Positions 8,169-20,981 of a DNA stretch of 64,000 nucleotides are shown here, in pieces. The notes under the pieces were generated by a model. It did no database searches. It saw only the letters and a list, made by a program, of their open reading frames with translations, and was not told the origin of the DNA. Both the position numbers and the translations under genes were made by a program. Source of the stretch: Megachile rotundata (Eukaryota; Arthropoda; Insecta; Hymenoptera; Megachilidae); contig NW_027473617.1 in the NCBI RefSeq assembly GCF_050947335.1, forward strand, positions 62,001 through 126,000, given 5' to 3'. Each line of letters begins with the position of its first letter. Positions within the stretch are counted from its first letter, which is position 1.

Positions 8169-11100
8169 TAACATAACTAGATAGTACAGAGTCGAATTAC
8201 AGCGGATATGTGCGAATTAGAGGCTGAATCGTGCGAAAATGAGCATAATTCGTTCAAAACGATCAAAATTGTTCATTGTGGTGTTGAATTGTGCTCAGTT
8301 ACGATAACTTAACATGACTAGATAGTACAGAGTCGAATTACAGCGGATATGTGCGAATTAGAGGCTGAATCGTGCGAAAATGAGCATAATTCGTTCAAAA
8401 CGATCAAAATTGTTCATTGTGGTGTTGAATTGTGCTCAGTTACGATAACTTAACTAGACTAGATAGTACAGAGTCGAATTACAGCGGATATGTGCGAATT
8501 AGAGGCTGAATCGTGCGAAAATGAGCATAATTCGTGCAAAACGAGCAAAATTGTTCATTGTGGTGTCAAATTGTGCTCAGATAGGATAACTTAACATAAC
8601 TAGATAGTACAGAGTCGAATTACAGCGAATATGTGCGATTTAGAGGCTGAATCGTTCGAAAATGAGCAAAATTCGTTCAAAACGAGCAAAATTCGTGCAA
8701 AACGAGCAAAATTGTTCATTGTGGTGTTGAATTGTGCTCAGATAGGATAACTTAACATAACTACATAGTACAGAGTCGAATTACAGCGGATATGTGCGAA
8801 TTAGAGGCTGAATCGTGCGAAAGTGAGCATAATTCGTGCAAAACGAGCAAAATTGTTCATTGTGGTGTCGAATTGTGCTCAGATAGGATAACTTAACATA
8901 ACTAGATAGTACAGAGTGGAATTACAGCGGATATCTGCGAATTAGAGGCTGAATCGTTCGAAAATGAGCAAAATTCGTTCAAAACGAGCAAAATTCGTGC
9001 AAAACGAGCAAAATTGTTCATTGTGGTGTTGAATTGTGCTCAGATAGGATAACTTAACATAACTACATAGTACAGAGTCGAATTACAGCGGATATGTGCG
9101 AATTAGAGGCTGAATCGTGCGAAAATGATCCTAATTCGTGCAAAACGAGCAAAATTGTTCGTTGTGGTGTTGAATTGTGCTCAGATAGGATAACTTAACA
9201 TAACTAGATAGTACAGAGTCGAATTACAGCGGATATGTGCGAATTAGAGGCTGAATCGTTCGAAAATGAGCAAAATTCGTTCAAAACGAGCAAAATTGTT
9301 CATTGTGGTGTTGAATTGTGCTCAGATAGGATAACTTAACATAACTAGATAGTACAGAGTCGAATTACAGCGGATATGTGCGAATTAGAGGCTGAATCGT
9401 TCGAAAATGAGCAAAATTCGTTCAAAACGAGCAAAATTCGTGCAAAACGAGCAAAATTGTTCATTGTGGTGTTGAATTGTGCTCAGATAGAATAACTTAA
9501 CATAACTAGATAGTACAGAGTCGAATTACAGCGGATATGTGCGAATTAGAGGCTGAATCGTGCGAAAATGAGCGCAATTCGTGCAAAACGAGCAAAATTG
9601 TTCATTGTGCTGTTGAATTGTGCTCAGATAGGATAACTTAACATAACTAGATAGTACAGAGTCGAATTACAGCGGATATGTGCGAATTAGAGGCTGAATC
9701 GTTCGAAAATGAGCAAAATTCGTTCAAAACGAGCAAAATTCGTGCAAAACGAGCAAAATTGTTCATTGTGGTGTTGAATTGTGCTCAGATAGGATAACTT
9801 AACATAACTACATAGTACAGAGTCGAATTACAGCGGATATGTGCGAATTAGAGGCTGAATCGTGCGAAAATGATCCTAATTCGTGCAAAACGAGCAAAAT
9901 TGTTCGTTGTGGTGTTGAATTGTGCTCAGATAGGATAACGTAACATAACTAGGTAGTACAGAGTCGAATTACAGCGGATATGTGCGAATTAGAGGCTGAA
10001 TCGTTCGAAAATGAGCAAAATTCGTTCAAAACGAGCAAAATTGTTCATTGTGGTGTTGAATTGTGCTCAGATAGGATAACTTAACATAACTAGATAGTAC
10101 AGAGTCGAATTACAGCGGATATGTGCGAATTAGAGGCTGAATCGTTCGAAAATGAGCAAAATTCGTTCAAAACGAGCAAAATTCGTGCAAAACGAGCAAA
10201 ATTGTTCATTGTGGTGTTGAATTGTGCTCAGATAGAATAACTTAACATAACTAGATAGTACAGAGTCGAATTACAGCGGATATGTGCGATTTAGAGGCTG
10301 AATCGTGCGAAAATGAGCACAATTCGTGCAAAACGAGCAAAATTGTTCATTGTGCTGTTGAATTGTGCTCAGATAGGATAACTTAACATAACTAGATAGT
10401 ACAGAGTCGAATTACAGCGGATATGTGCGAATTAGAGGCTGAATCGTGCGAAAATGAGCACAATTCGTGCAAAACGAGCAAAATTGTTCATTGTGCTGTT
10501 GAATTGTGCTCAGTTACGATAACTTAACATGACTAGATAGTACAGAGTCGAATTACAGCGGATATGTGCGAATTAGAGGCTGAATCGTGCGAAAGTGAGC
10601 ATAATTCGTGCAAAACGAGCAAAATTGTTCATTGTGGTGTCGAATTGTGCTCAGATAGGATAACTTAACATAACTAGATAGTACAGAGTGGAATTACAGC
10701 GGATATCTGCGAATTAGAGGCTGAATCGTTCGAAAATGAGCAAAATTCGTTCAAAACGAGCAAAATTCGTGCAAAACGAGCAAAATTGTTCATTGTGGTG
10801 TTGAATTGTGCTCAGATAGGATAACCTAACATAACTAGATAGTACAGAGTCGAATTGCAGCGGATATGTGCGAATTAGAGGCTGAATCGTGCGAAAATGA
10901 TCCTAATTCGTGCAAAACGAGCAAAATTGTTCGTTGTGGTGTTGAATTGTGCTCAGATAGGATAACGTAACATAACTAGGTAGTACAGAGTCGAATTACA
11001 GCGGATATGTGCGAATTAGAGGCTGAATCGTTCGAAAATGAGCAAAATTCGTGCAAAACGAGCAAAATTGTTCATTGTGGTGTTGAATTGTGCTCAGATA

Positions 11101-11190
11101 GGATAACTTAACATAACTAGATAGTACAGAGTCGAATTACAGCGGATATGTGCGAATTAGAGGCTGAATCGTTCGAAAATGAGCAAAATT
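8140..11190 (+). repeat. Left copy of a 5719-bp-offset duplication
   Basis: Offset 5719 aligns GTGTCGAATTG (8862 with 14581 and 10634 with 16353) and the hybrid GATCCTAATT monomer (10899 with 16618). 5719 = 39 x 141 + 11 x 20. Inside, about 9.04-9.18 kb differs: this copy has the CTACATAG/GATCCTAATT monomer, the other has ATAACCTAAC with GAATTGCAGCGG. That looks like a one- or two-monomer conversion patch. It contains the shared tail module (about 9.2-10.5 kb). Confidence 0.83.
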
Positions 11191-11226
11191 CGTGCAAAAC
11201 GAGCAAAATTGTTCATTGTGCTGTTG

Positions 11227-13585
11227 AATTGTGCTCAGTTACGATAACTTAACATGACTAGATAGTACAGAGTCGAATTACAGCGGATATGTGCGAATTA
11301 GAGGCTGAATCGTGCGAAAGTGAGCATAATTCGATTAAAACGATCAAAATTGCTCATTGTGGTGTTGAATTGTGCTCAGTTATGATAACTCAACATGACT
11401 AGATAGTACAGAGTCGAATTACAGCGGATATGTGCGAATTAGAGGCTGAATCGTGCGAAAATGAGCAAAATTCGTTCAAAACGAGCAAAATTCGTGCAAA
11501 AGGAGCAAAATTGTTCATTGTGGTGTTGAATTGTGCTCAGATAGGATAACTTAACATAACTAGATAGTACAGAGTCGAATTACAGCGGATATGTGCGAAC
11601 TAGAGGCTGAATCGTGCGAAAATGAGCATAATTCGTTCAAAACGAGCAAAATTGTTCATTGTGGTGTTGAATTGTGCTCAGTTACGATAACTTAACATAA
11701 CTAGATAGTACAGAGTCGAATTACAGCGGATATGAGCGAATTAGAGGCTGAATCGTTCGAAAATGAGCAAAATTCGTTCAAAACGAGCAAAATTCGTGCA
11801 AAACGAGCAAAATTGTTCATTGTGGTGTTGAATTGTGCTCAGATAGAATAACTTAACATAACTAGATAGTACAGAGTCGAATTACAGCGGATATGTGCGA
11901 ATTAGAGGCTGAATCGTGCGAAAATGAGCACAATTCGTGCAAAACGAGCAAAATTGTTCATTGTGCTGTTGAATTGTGCTCAGATAGGATAACTTAACAT
12001 AACTAGATAGTACAGAGTCGAATTACAGCGGATATGTGCGAATTAGAGGCTGAATCGTGCGAAAATGAGCACAATTCGTGCAAAACGAGCAAAATTGTTC
12101 ATTGTGCTGTTGAATTGTGCTCAGATAGGATAACTTAACATAACTAGATAGTACAGAGTCGAATTACAGCGGATATGTGCGAATTAGAGGCTGAATCGTT
12201 CGAAAATGAGCATAATTCGTTCAAAACGATCAAAATTGTTCATTGTGGTGTTGAATTGTGCTCACTTACGATAACTTAACATGACTAGATAGTACAGAGT
12301 CGAATTACAGCGGATATGTGCTAATTAGAGGCTGAATCGTGCGAAAATGAGCATAATTCGTTCAAAACGATCAAAATTGTTCATTGTGGTGTTGAATTGT
12401 GCTCAGTTACGATAACTTAACTAGACTAGATAGTACAGAGTCGAATTACAACGGATATGTGCGAATTAGAGGCTGAATCGTGCGAAAATGAGCATAATTC
12501 GTGCAAAACGAGCAAAATTGTTCATTGTGGTGTCAAATTGTGCTCAGATAGGATAACTTAACATAACAAGATAGTACAGAGTCGAATTACAGCGAATATG
12601 TGCGATTTAGAGGCTGAATCGTTCGAAAATGAGCAAAATTCTTTCAAAACGAGCAAAATTCGTGCAAAACGAGCAAAATTGTTCATTGTGGTGTTGAATT
12701 GTGCTCAGATAGGATAACTTAACATAACTACATAGTACAGAGTCGAATTACAGCGGATATGTGCGAATTAGAGGCTGAATCGTGCGAAAATGATCCTAAT
12801 TCGTGCAAAACGAGCAAAATTGTTCGTTGTGGTGTTGAATTGTGCTCAGATAGGATAACGTAACATAACTAGGTAGTACAGAGTCGAATTACAGCGGATA
12901 TGTGCGAATTAGAGGCTGAATCGTTCGAAAATGAGCATAATTCGTTCAAAACGATCAAAATTGTTCATTGTGGTGTTGAATTGTGCTCACTTACGATAAC
13001 TTAACATGACTAGATAGTACAGAGTCGAATTACAGCGGATATGTGCTAATTAGAGGCTGAATCGTGCGAAAATGAGCATAATTCGTTCAAAACGATCAAA
13101 ATTGTTCATTGTGGTGTTGAATTGTGCTCAGTTACGATAACTTAACTAGACTAGATAGTACAGAGTCGAATTACAGCGGATATGTGCGAATTAGAGGCTG
13201 AATCGTGCGAAAATGAGCATAATTCGTGCAAAACGAGCAAAATTGTTCATTGTGGTGTCAAATTGTGCTCAGATAGGATAACTTAACATAACAAGATAGT
13301 ACAGAGTCGAATTACAGCGAATATGTGCGATTTAGAGGCTGAATCGTTCGAAAATGAGCAAAATTCTTTCAAAACGAGCAAAATTCGTGCAAAACGAGCA
13401 AAATTGTTCATTGTGGTGTTGAATTGTGCTCAGATAGGATAACTTAACATAACTACATAGTACAGAGTCGAATTACAGCGGATATGTGCGAATTAGAGGC
13501 TGAATCGTGCGAAAATGATCCTAATTCGTGCAAAACGAGCAAAATTGTTCGTTGTGGTGTTGAATTGTGCTCAGATAGGATAACG
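11227..13585 (+). repeat. Right copy of the 5417-bp-offset duplication
   Basis: Partner of 5810-8168. It differs at its start by GCGAAAGTGAGC (near 11318) instead of GCGAAAATGAGC. It overlaps the right copy of the 12384-bp-offset duplication, so at least two separate copying events have crossed here. Confidence 0.85.
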
Positions 13586-13713
13586 TAACATAACTAGGTA
13601 GTACAGAGTCGAATTACAGCGGATATGTGCGAATTAGAGGCTGAATCGTTCGAAAATGAGCAAAATTCGTTCAAAACGAGCAAAATTCGTGCAAAACGAG
13701 CAAAATTGTTCAT
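12244..13713 (+). repeat. 725-bp pentamer HOR, third tandem pair
   Basis: Same order as 6827-8135, with E marks at 12261 and 12986, followed by the 161-bp D' (13553-13713) seen also at 1169. Single, non-tandem E-A-B blocks recur at about 22.8, 26.5 and 29.9 kb, always as the head of module Y. Confidence 0.9.
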
Positions 13714-14439
13714 TGCGGTGTTGATTTGTGCTCAGATAGGATAACTTAACATAACTAGATAGTACAGAGTCGAATTACAGCGGATATGTGCGAATTAGAG
13801 GCTGAATCGTTCGAAAATGAGCATAATTCGTTCAAAACGAGCAAAATTGTTCATTGTGGTGTTGAATTGTGCTCAGATAGGATAACTTAACATAACTAGA
13901 TAGTACAGAGTCGAATTACAGCGGATATGTGCGAATTAGAGGCTGAATCGTGCGAAAATGAGCATAATTCGTTCAAAACGATCAAAATTGTTCATTGTGG
14001 TGTTGAATTGTGCTCAGTTACGATAACTTAACATGACTAGATAGTACAGAGTCGAATTACAGCGGATATGTGCGAATTAGAGGCTGAATCGTGCGAAAAT
14101 GAGCATAATTCGTTCAAAACGATCAAAATTGTTCATTGTGGTGTTGAATTGTGCTCAGTTACGATAACTTAACTAGACTAGATAGTACAGAGTCGAATTA
14201 CAGCGGATATGTGCGAATTAGAGGCTGAATCGTGCGAAAATGAGCATAATTCGTGCAAAACGAGCAAAATTGTTCATTGTGGTGTCAAATTGTGCTCAGA
14301 TAGGATAACTTAACATAACTAGATAGTACAGAGTCGAATTACAGCGAATATGTGCGATTTAGAGGCTGAATCGTTCGAAAATGAGCAAAATTCGTTCAAA
14401 ACGAGCAAAATTCGTGCAAAACGAGCAAAATTGTTCATT
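12385..14439 (+). repeat. Right copy of the 12384-bp-offset duplication
   Basis: Partner of 1-2055. The only clear early difference is ACAACGG at about 12450 where the left copy has ACAGCGG; that base is shared with the 7.0-kb copy, so it came from the 5417-bp duplication. The segment contains A-B-C-D-E-A-B-C-D' and the TGCGGTGTTGATTTG monomer at 13714. Confidence 0.85.
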
Positions 14440-16909
14440 GTGGTGTTGAATTGTGCTCAGATAGGATAACTTAACATAACTACATAGTACAGAGTCGAAT
14501 TACAGCGGATATGTGCGAATTAGAGGCTGAATCGTGCGAAAGTGAGCATAATTCGTGCAAAACGAGCAAAATTGTTCATTGTGGTGTCGAATTGTGCTCA
14601 GATAGGATAACTTAACATAACTAGATAGTACAGAGTGGAATTACAGCGGATATCTGCGAATTAGAGGCTGAATCGTTCGAAAATGAGCAAAATTCGTTCA
14701 AAACGAGCAAAATTCGTGCAAAACGAGCAAAATTGTTCATTGTGGTGTTGAATTGTGCTCAGATAGGATAACCTAACATAACTAGATAGTACAGAGTCGA
14801 ATTGCAGCGGATATGTGCGAATTAGAGGCTGAATCGTTCGAAAATGAGCAAAATTCGTGCAAAACGAGCAAAATTGTTCATTGTGGTGTTGAATTGTGCT
14901 CAGATAGGATAACTTAACATAACTAGATAGTACAGAGTCGAATTACAGCGGATATGTGCGAATTAGAGGCTGAATCGTTCGAAAATGAGCAAAATTCGTT
15001 CAAAACGAGCAAAATTGTTCATTGTGGTGTTGAATTGTGCTCAGATAGGATAACTTAACATAACTAGATAGTACAGAGTCGAATTACAGCGGATATGTGC
15101 GAATTAGAGGCTGAATCGTTCGAAAATGAGCAAAATTCGTTCAAAACGAGCAAAATTCGTGCAAAACGAGCAAAATTGTTCATTGTGGTGTTGAATTGTG
15201 CTCAGATAGAATAACTTAACATAACTAGATAGTACAGAGTCGAATTACAGCGGATATGTGCGAATTAGAGGCTGAATCGTGCGAAAATGAGCGCATTTCG
15301 TGCAAAACGAGCAAAATTGTTCATTGTGCTGTTGAATTGTGCTCAGATAGGATAACTTAACATAACTAGATAGTACAGAGTCGAATTACAGCGGATATGT
15401 GCGAATTAGAGGCTGAATCGTTCGAAAATGAGCAAAATTCGTTCAAAACGAGCAAAATTCGTGCAAAACGAGCAAAATTGTTCATTGTGGTGTTGAATTG
15501 TGCTCAGATAGGATAACTTAACATAACTACATAGTACAGAGTCGAATTACAGCGGATATGTGCGAATTAGAGGCTGAATCGTGCGAAAATGATCCTAATT
15601 CGTGCAAAACGAGCAAAATTGTTCGTTGTGGTGTTGAATTGTGCTCAGATAGGATAACGTAACATAACTAGGTAGTACAGAGTCGAATTACAGCGGATAT
15701 GTGCGAATTAGAGGCTGAATCGTTCGAAAATGAGCAAAATTCGTTCAAAACGAGCAAAATTGTTCATTGTGGTGTTGAATTGTGCTCAGATAGGATAACT
15801 TAACATAACTAGATAGTACAGAGTCGAATTACAGCGGATATGTGCGAATTAGAGGCTGAATCGTTCGAAAATGAGCAAAATTCGTTCAAAACGAGCAAAA
15901 TTCGTGCAAAACGAGCAAAATTGTTCATTGTGGTGTTGAATTGTGCTCAGATAGAATAACTTAACATAACTAGATAGTACAGAGTCGAATTACAGCGGAT
16001 ATGTGCGATTTAGAGGCTGAATCGTGCGAAAATGAGCACAATTCGTGCAAAACGAGCAAAATTGTTCATTGTGCTGTTGAATTGTGCTCAGATAGGATAA
16101 CTTAACATAACTAGATAGTACAGAGTCGAATTACAGCGGATATGTGCGAATTAGAGGCTGAATCGTGCGAAAATGAGCACAATTCGTGCAAAACGAGCAA
16201 AATTGTTCATTGTGCTGTTGAATTGTGCTCAGTTACGATAACTTAACATGACTAGATAGTACAGAGTCGAATTACAGCGGATATGTGCGAATTAGAGGCT
16301 GAATCGTGCGAAAGTGAGCATAATTCGTGCAAAACGAGCAAAATTGTTCATTGTGGTGTCGAATTGTGCTCAGATAGGATAACTTAACATAACTAGATAG
16401 TACAGAGTGGAATTACAGCGGATATCTGCGAATTAGAGGCTGAATCGTTCGAAAATGAGCAAAATTCGTTCAAAACGAGCAAAATTCGTGCAAAACGAGC
16501 AAAATTGTTCATTGTGGTGTTGAATTGTGCTCAGATAGGATAACCTAACATAACTAGATAGTACAGAGTCGAATTGCAGCGGATATGTGCGAATTAGAGG
16601 CTGAATCGTGCGAAAATGATCCTAATTCGTGCAAAACGAGCAAAATTGTTCGTTGTGGTGTTGAATTGTGCTCAGATAGGATAACGTAACATAACTAGGT
16701 AGTACAGAGTCGAATTACAGCGGATATGTGCGAATTAGAGGCTGAATCGTTCGAAAATGAGCAAAATTCGTGCAAAACGAGCAAAATTGTTCATTGTGGT
16801 GTTGAATTGTGCTCAGATAGGATAACTTAACATAACTAGATAGTACAGAGTCGAATTACAGCGGATATGTGCGAATTAGAGGCTGAATCGTTCGAAAATG
16901 AGCAAAATT
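13859..16909 (+). repeat. Right copy of the 5719-bp-offset duplication
   Basis: Partner of 8140-11190. Within it, the stretch from GTGTCGAATTG (14581) through ACCTAAC (14771) to about 15.3 kb also matches 4291-5.0 kb at offset 10290 bp, so this copy is itself a mosaic of two sources. GCGCATTTCG near 15291 is private. The match ends near 16909, where the right copy reads ATTCGTTCAAAACG and the left ATTCGTGCAAAACG. Confidence 0.83.
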
Positions 16910-17289
16910 CGTTCAAAACGAGCAAAATTGTTCATTGTGGTGTTGAATTGTGCTCAGATAGGATAACTTAACATAACTAGATAGTACAGAGTCGAATTAC
17001 AGCGGATATGTGCGAATTAGAGGCTGAATCGTTCGAAAATGAGCAAAATTCGTTCAAAACGAGCAAAATTCGTGCAAAACGAGCAAAATTGTTCATTGTG
17101 GTGTTGAATTGTGCTCAGATAGAATAACTTAACATAACTAGATAGTACAGAGTCGAATTACAGCGGATATGTGCGAATTAGAGGCTGAATCGTGCGAAAA
17201 TGAGCGCAATTCGTGCAAAACGAGCAAAATTGTTCATTGTGCTGTTGAATTGTGCTCAGATAGGATAACTTAACATAACTAGATAGTAC
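16910..17289 (+). repeat. Short alpha stretch joining two HOR domains
   Basis: It holds a 161-bp alpha monomer, the GATAGAATAAC monomer with GAGCGCAATTCG, and a GTGCTGTTG monomer. The same run is found inside the tail module and near 4.8-5.05 kb. No gene or unique sequence. Confidence 0.75.
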
Positions 17290-19310
17290 AGAGTCGAATT
17301 ACAGCGGATATGTGCGAATTAGAGGCTGAATCGTGCGAAAATGAGCATAATTCGTTCAAAACGATCAAAATTGTTCATTGTGGTGTTGAATTGTGCTCAG
17401 ATAGGATAACTTAACATAACTAGATAGTACAGAGTCGAATTACAGCGGATATGTGCGTATTAGAGGCTGAATCGTGCGAAAATGAGCATAATTCGCTTAA
17501 AACGATCAAAATTGCTCATTGTGGTGTTGAATTGTGCTCAGTTATGATAACTCAACATGACTAGATAGTACAGAGTCGAATTACAGCGGATATGTGCGAA
17601 TTAGAGGCTGAATCGTGCGAAAATGAGCATAATTCGTTCAAAACGAGCAAAATTGTTCATTGTGGTGTTGAATTGTGCTCAGATAGGATAAGTTAACATA
17701 ACTAGATAGTACAGAGTCGAATTACAGCGGATATGTGCGAATTAGAGGCTGAATCGTGCGAAAATGAGCATAATTCGTGCAAAACGTGCAAAATTGTTCA
17801 TTGTGGTGTCGAATTGTGCTCAGATAGGATAACTTAACATAACTAGATAGTACAGAGTCGAATTACAGCGGATATGTGCGAATTAGAGGCTGAATCGTTC
17901 GAAATTGAGCAAAATTCGTTCAAAACGAGCAAAATTCGTGCAAAACGAGCAAAATTGTTCATTGTGGTGTTGAATTGTGCTCAGATAGGATAACTTAACA
18001 TAACTAGATAGTACAGAGTCGAATTACAGCGGATATGTGCGAATTAGAGGCTGAATCGTTCGAAAATGAGCAAAATTCGTTCAAAACGAGCAAAATTCGT
18101 GCAAAACGAGCAAAATTGTTCATTGTGGTGTTGAATTGTGCTCAGATAGGATAACTTAACATAACTAGATAGTACAGAGTCGAATTACAGCGGATATGTG
18201 CGAACTAGAGGCTGAATCGTGCGAAAATGAGCATAATTCGTTCAAAACGAGCAAAATTGTTCATTGTGGTGTTGAATTGTGCTCAGTTACGATAACTTAA
18301 CATAACTAGATAGTACAGAGTCGAATTACAGCGGATATGTGCGAATTAGAGGCTGAATCGTTCGAAAATGAGCAAAATTCGTTCAAAACGAGCAAAATTC
18401 GTGCAAAACGAGCAAAATTGTTCATTGTGGTGTTGAATTGTGCTCGGATAGGATAACTTAACATAACTAGATAGTACAGAGTCGAATTACAGCGGATATG
18501 TGCGAATTAGAGGCTGAATCGTGCGAAAATGAGCATAATTCGTTCAAAACGATCAAAATTGTTCATTGTGGTGTTGTATTGTGCTCAGTTACGATAACTT
18601 AACATGACTAGATAGTACAGAGTCGAATTACAGCGGATATGTGCGAATTAGAGGCTGAATCGTGCGAAAATGAGCATAATTCGTTCAAAACGAGCAAAAT
18701 TGTTCATTGTGGTGTTGAATTGTGCTCAGTTACGATAACTTAACATAACTAGATAGTACAGAGTCGAATTACAGCGGATATGTTCGAATTAGAGGCTGAA
18801 TCGTTCGAAAATGAGCAAAATTCGTTCAAAACGAGCAAAATTCGTGCAAAACGAGCAAAATTGTTCATTGTGGTGTTGAATTGTGCTCGGATAGGATAAC
18901 TTAACATAACTAGATAGTACAGAGTCGAATTACAGCGGATATGTGCGAATTAGAGGCTGAATCGTGCGAAAATGAGCATAATTCGTTCAAAACGATCAAA
19001 ATTGTTCATTGTGGTGTTGTATTGTGCTCAGTTACGATAACTTAACATGACTAGATAGTACAGAGTCGAATTACAGCGGATATGTGCGAATTAGAGGCTG
19101 AATCGTGCGAAAATGAGCATAATTCGTTCAAAACGATCAAAATTGTTCATTGTGGTGTTGAATTGTGCTCAGTTACGATAACTTAACATGACTAGATAGT
19201 ACAGAGTCGAATTACAGCGGATATGTGCGAATTAGAGGCTGAATCGTGCGAAAATGAGCATAATTCGTTCAAAACGATCAAAATTGTTCATTGTGGTGTT
19301 GAATTGTGCT
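17290..19310 (+). repeat. Mosaic domain shared with 31-33 kb
   Basis: Marks recur about 14 kb to the right: GTGCGTATTAG (17457 with 31350, offset 13893), then ATAAGTTAAC (17691 with 31725), CGAAATTGAGC (17901 with 31935) and GCTCGGATAGG (18443 with 32477), all at 14034. The offset change is 141, so one extra beta monomer lies in the right copy between about 31.44 and 31.69 kb. CGCTTAAAACG near 17494 is private; related copies have CGATTAAAACG. Confidence 0.85.
18206..19134 (+). repeat. 443-bp trimer tandem duplication
   Basis: 18206-18691 matches 18649-19134 at a 443-bp period (141 + 161 + 141). GCTCGGATAGG is at 18443 and 18886. The related 32-kb segment has this mark once, so the duplication happened after the two segments separated. 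TGTTCGAATT near 18782 marks the second copy. Confidence 0.9.
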
Positions 19311-20981
19311 CAGTTACGATAACTTAACATGACTAGATAGTACAGAGTCGAATTACAGCGAATATGTGCGATTTAGAGGCTGAATCGTTCGAAAATGAGC
19401 AAAATTCGTTCAAAACGAGCAAAATTCGTGCAAAAGGAGCAAAATTGTTCATTGTGGTGTTGAATTGTGCTCAGATAGGATAACTTAACATAACTACATA
19501 GTACAGAGTCGAATTACAGCGGATATGTGCGAATTAGAGGCTGAATCGTTCGAAAATGTGCAAAATTCGTTAAAAATGAGCATAATACGTTCAAAACGAG
19601 CAAAATTGTTCATTGTGGTGTTGCATTGTGCTCAGTTACGATAACATAACATGACTAGATAGTACAGAGTCGAATTACAGCGGATATGAGCGAATTAGAG
19701 GCTGAATCGTTCGAAAATGAGCAAAATTCGTTCAAAACGAGCAAAATTCGTGCAAAACGAGCAAAATTGTTCATTGTGGTGTTGAATTGTGCTCAGATAG
19801 GATAACTTAACATAACTAGATAGTACAGAGTCGAATTACAGCGGATATGTGCGAATTAGAGGCTGAATCGTTCGAAAATGAGCAAAATTCGTTCAAAACG
19901 AGCAAAATTGTTCATTGTGGTGTTGAATTGTGCTCAGATAGGATAACTTAACATAACTAGATAGTACAGAGTCGAATTACAGCGGATATGTGCGAATTAG
20001 AGGCTGAATCGTTCGAAAATGAGCAAAATTCGTTCAAAACGAGCAAAATTCGTGCAAAACGAGCAAAATTGTTCATTGTGGTGTTGAATTGTGCTCAGAT
20101 AGAATAACTTAACATAACTAGATAGTACAGAGTCGAATTACAGCGGATATGTGCGAATTAGAGGCTGAATCGTGCGAAAATGAGCGCAATTCGTGCAAAA
20201 CGAGCAAAATTGTTCATTGTGCTGTTGAATTGTGCTCAGATAGGATAACTTAACATAACTAGATAGTACAGAGTCGAATTACAGCGGATATGTGCGAATT
20301 AGAGGCTGAATCGTTCGAAAATGAGCAAAATTCGTTCAAAACGAGCAAAATTCGTGCAAAACGAGCAAAATTGTTCATTGTGGTGTTGAATTGTGCTCAG
20401 ATAGGATAACTTAACATAACTACATAGTACAGAGTCGAATTACAGCGGATATGTGCGAATTAGAGGCTGAATCGTGCGAAAATGATCCTAATTCGTGCAA
20501 AACGAGCAAAATTGTTCGTTGTGGTGTTGAATTGTGCTCAGATAGGATAACGTAACATAACTAGGTAGTACAGAGTCGAATTACAGCGGATATGTGCGAA
20601 TTAGAGGCTGAATCGTTCGAAAATGAGCAAAATTCGTTCAAAACGAGCAAAATTGTTCATTGTGGTGTTGAATTGTGCTCAGATAGGATAACTTAACATA
20701 ACTAGATAGTACAGAGTCGAATTACAGCGGATATGTGCGAATTAGAGGCTGAATCGTTCGAAAATGAGCAAAATTCGTTCAAAACGAGCAAAATTCGTGC
20801 AAAACGAGCAAAATTGTTCATTGTGGTGTTGAATTGTGCTCAGATAGAATAACTTAACATAACTAGATAGTACAGAGTCGAATTACAGCGGATATGTGCG
20901 AATTAGAGGCTGAATCGTGCGAAAATGAGCACAATTCGTGCAAAACGAGCAAAATTGTTCATTGTGCTGTTGAATTGTGCT
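19311..20981 (+). repeat. Module X, copy 1 (1671 bp, 11 monomers)
   Basis: Starts at CAGTTACGATAAC followed by GCGAATATG. The head carries CAAAAGGAGC, then CTACATAG with GAAAATGTGC and GTTAAAAATGAGC, then GTTGCATTG with ATAACATAACATGAC (19620). The tail of about 1.19 kb carries GATAGAATAAC, GAGCGCAATTCG, GTGCTG, CTACATAG/GATCCTAATT, ATAACGTAAC/CTAGGTAG, GATAGAATAAC, GAGCACAATTCG and GTGCTG. The tail also occurs at about 9.2-10.5 and 14.9-16.2 kb. 1671 = 11 x 141 + 6 x 20. Confidence 0.92.
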
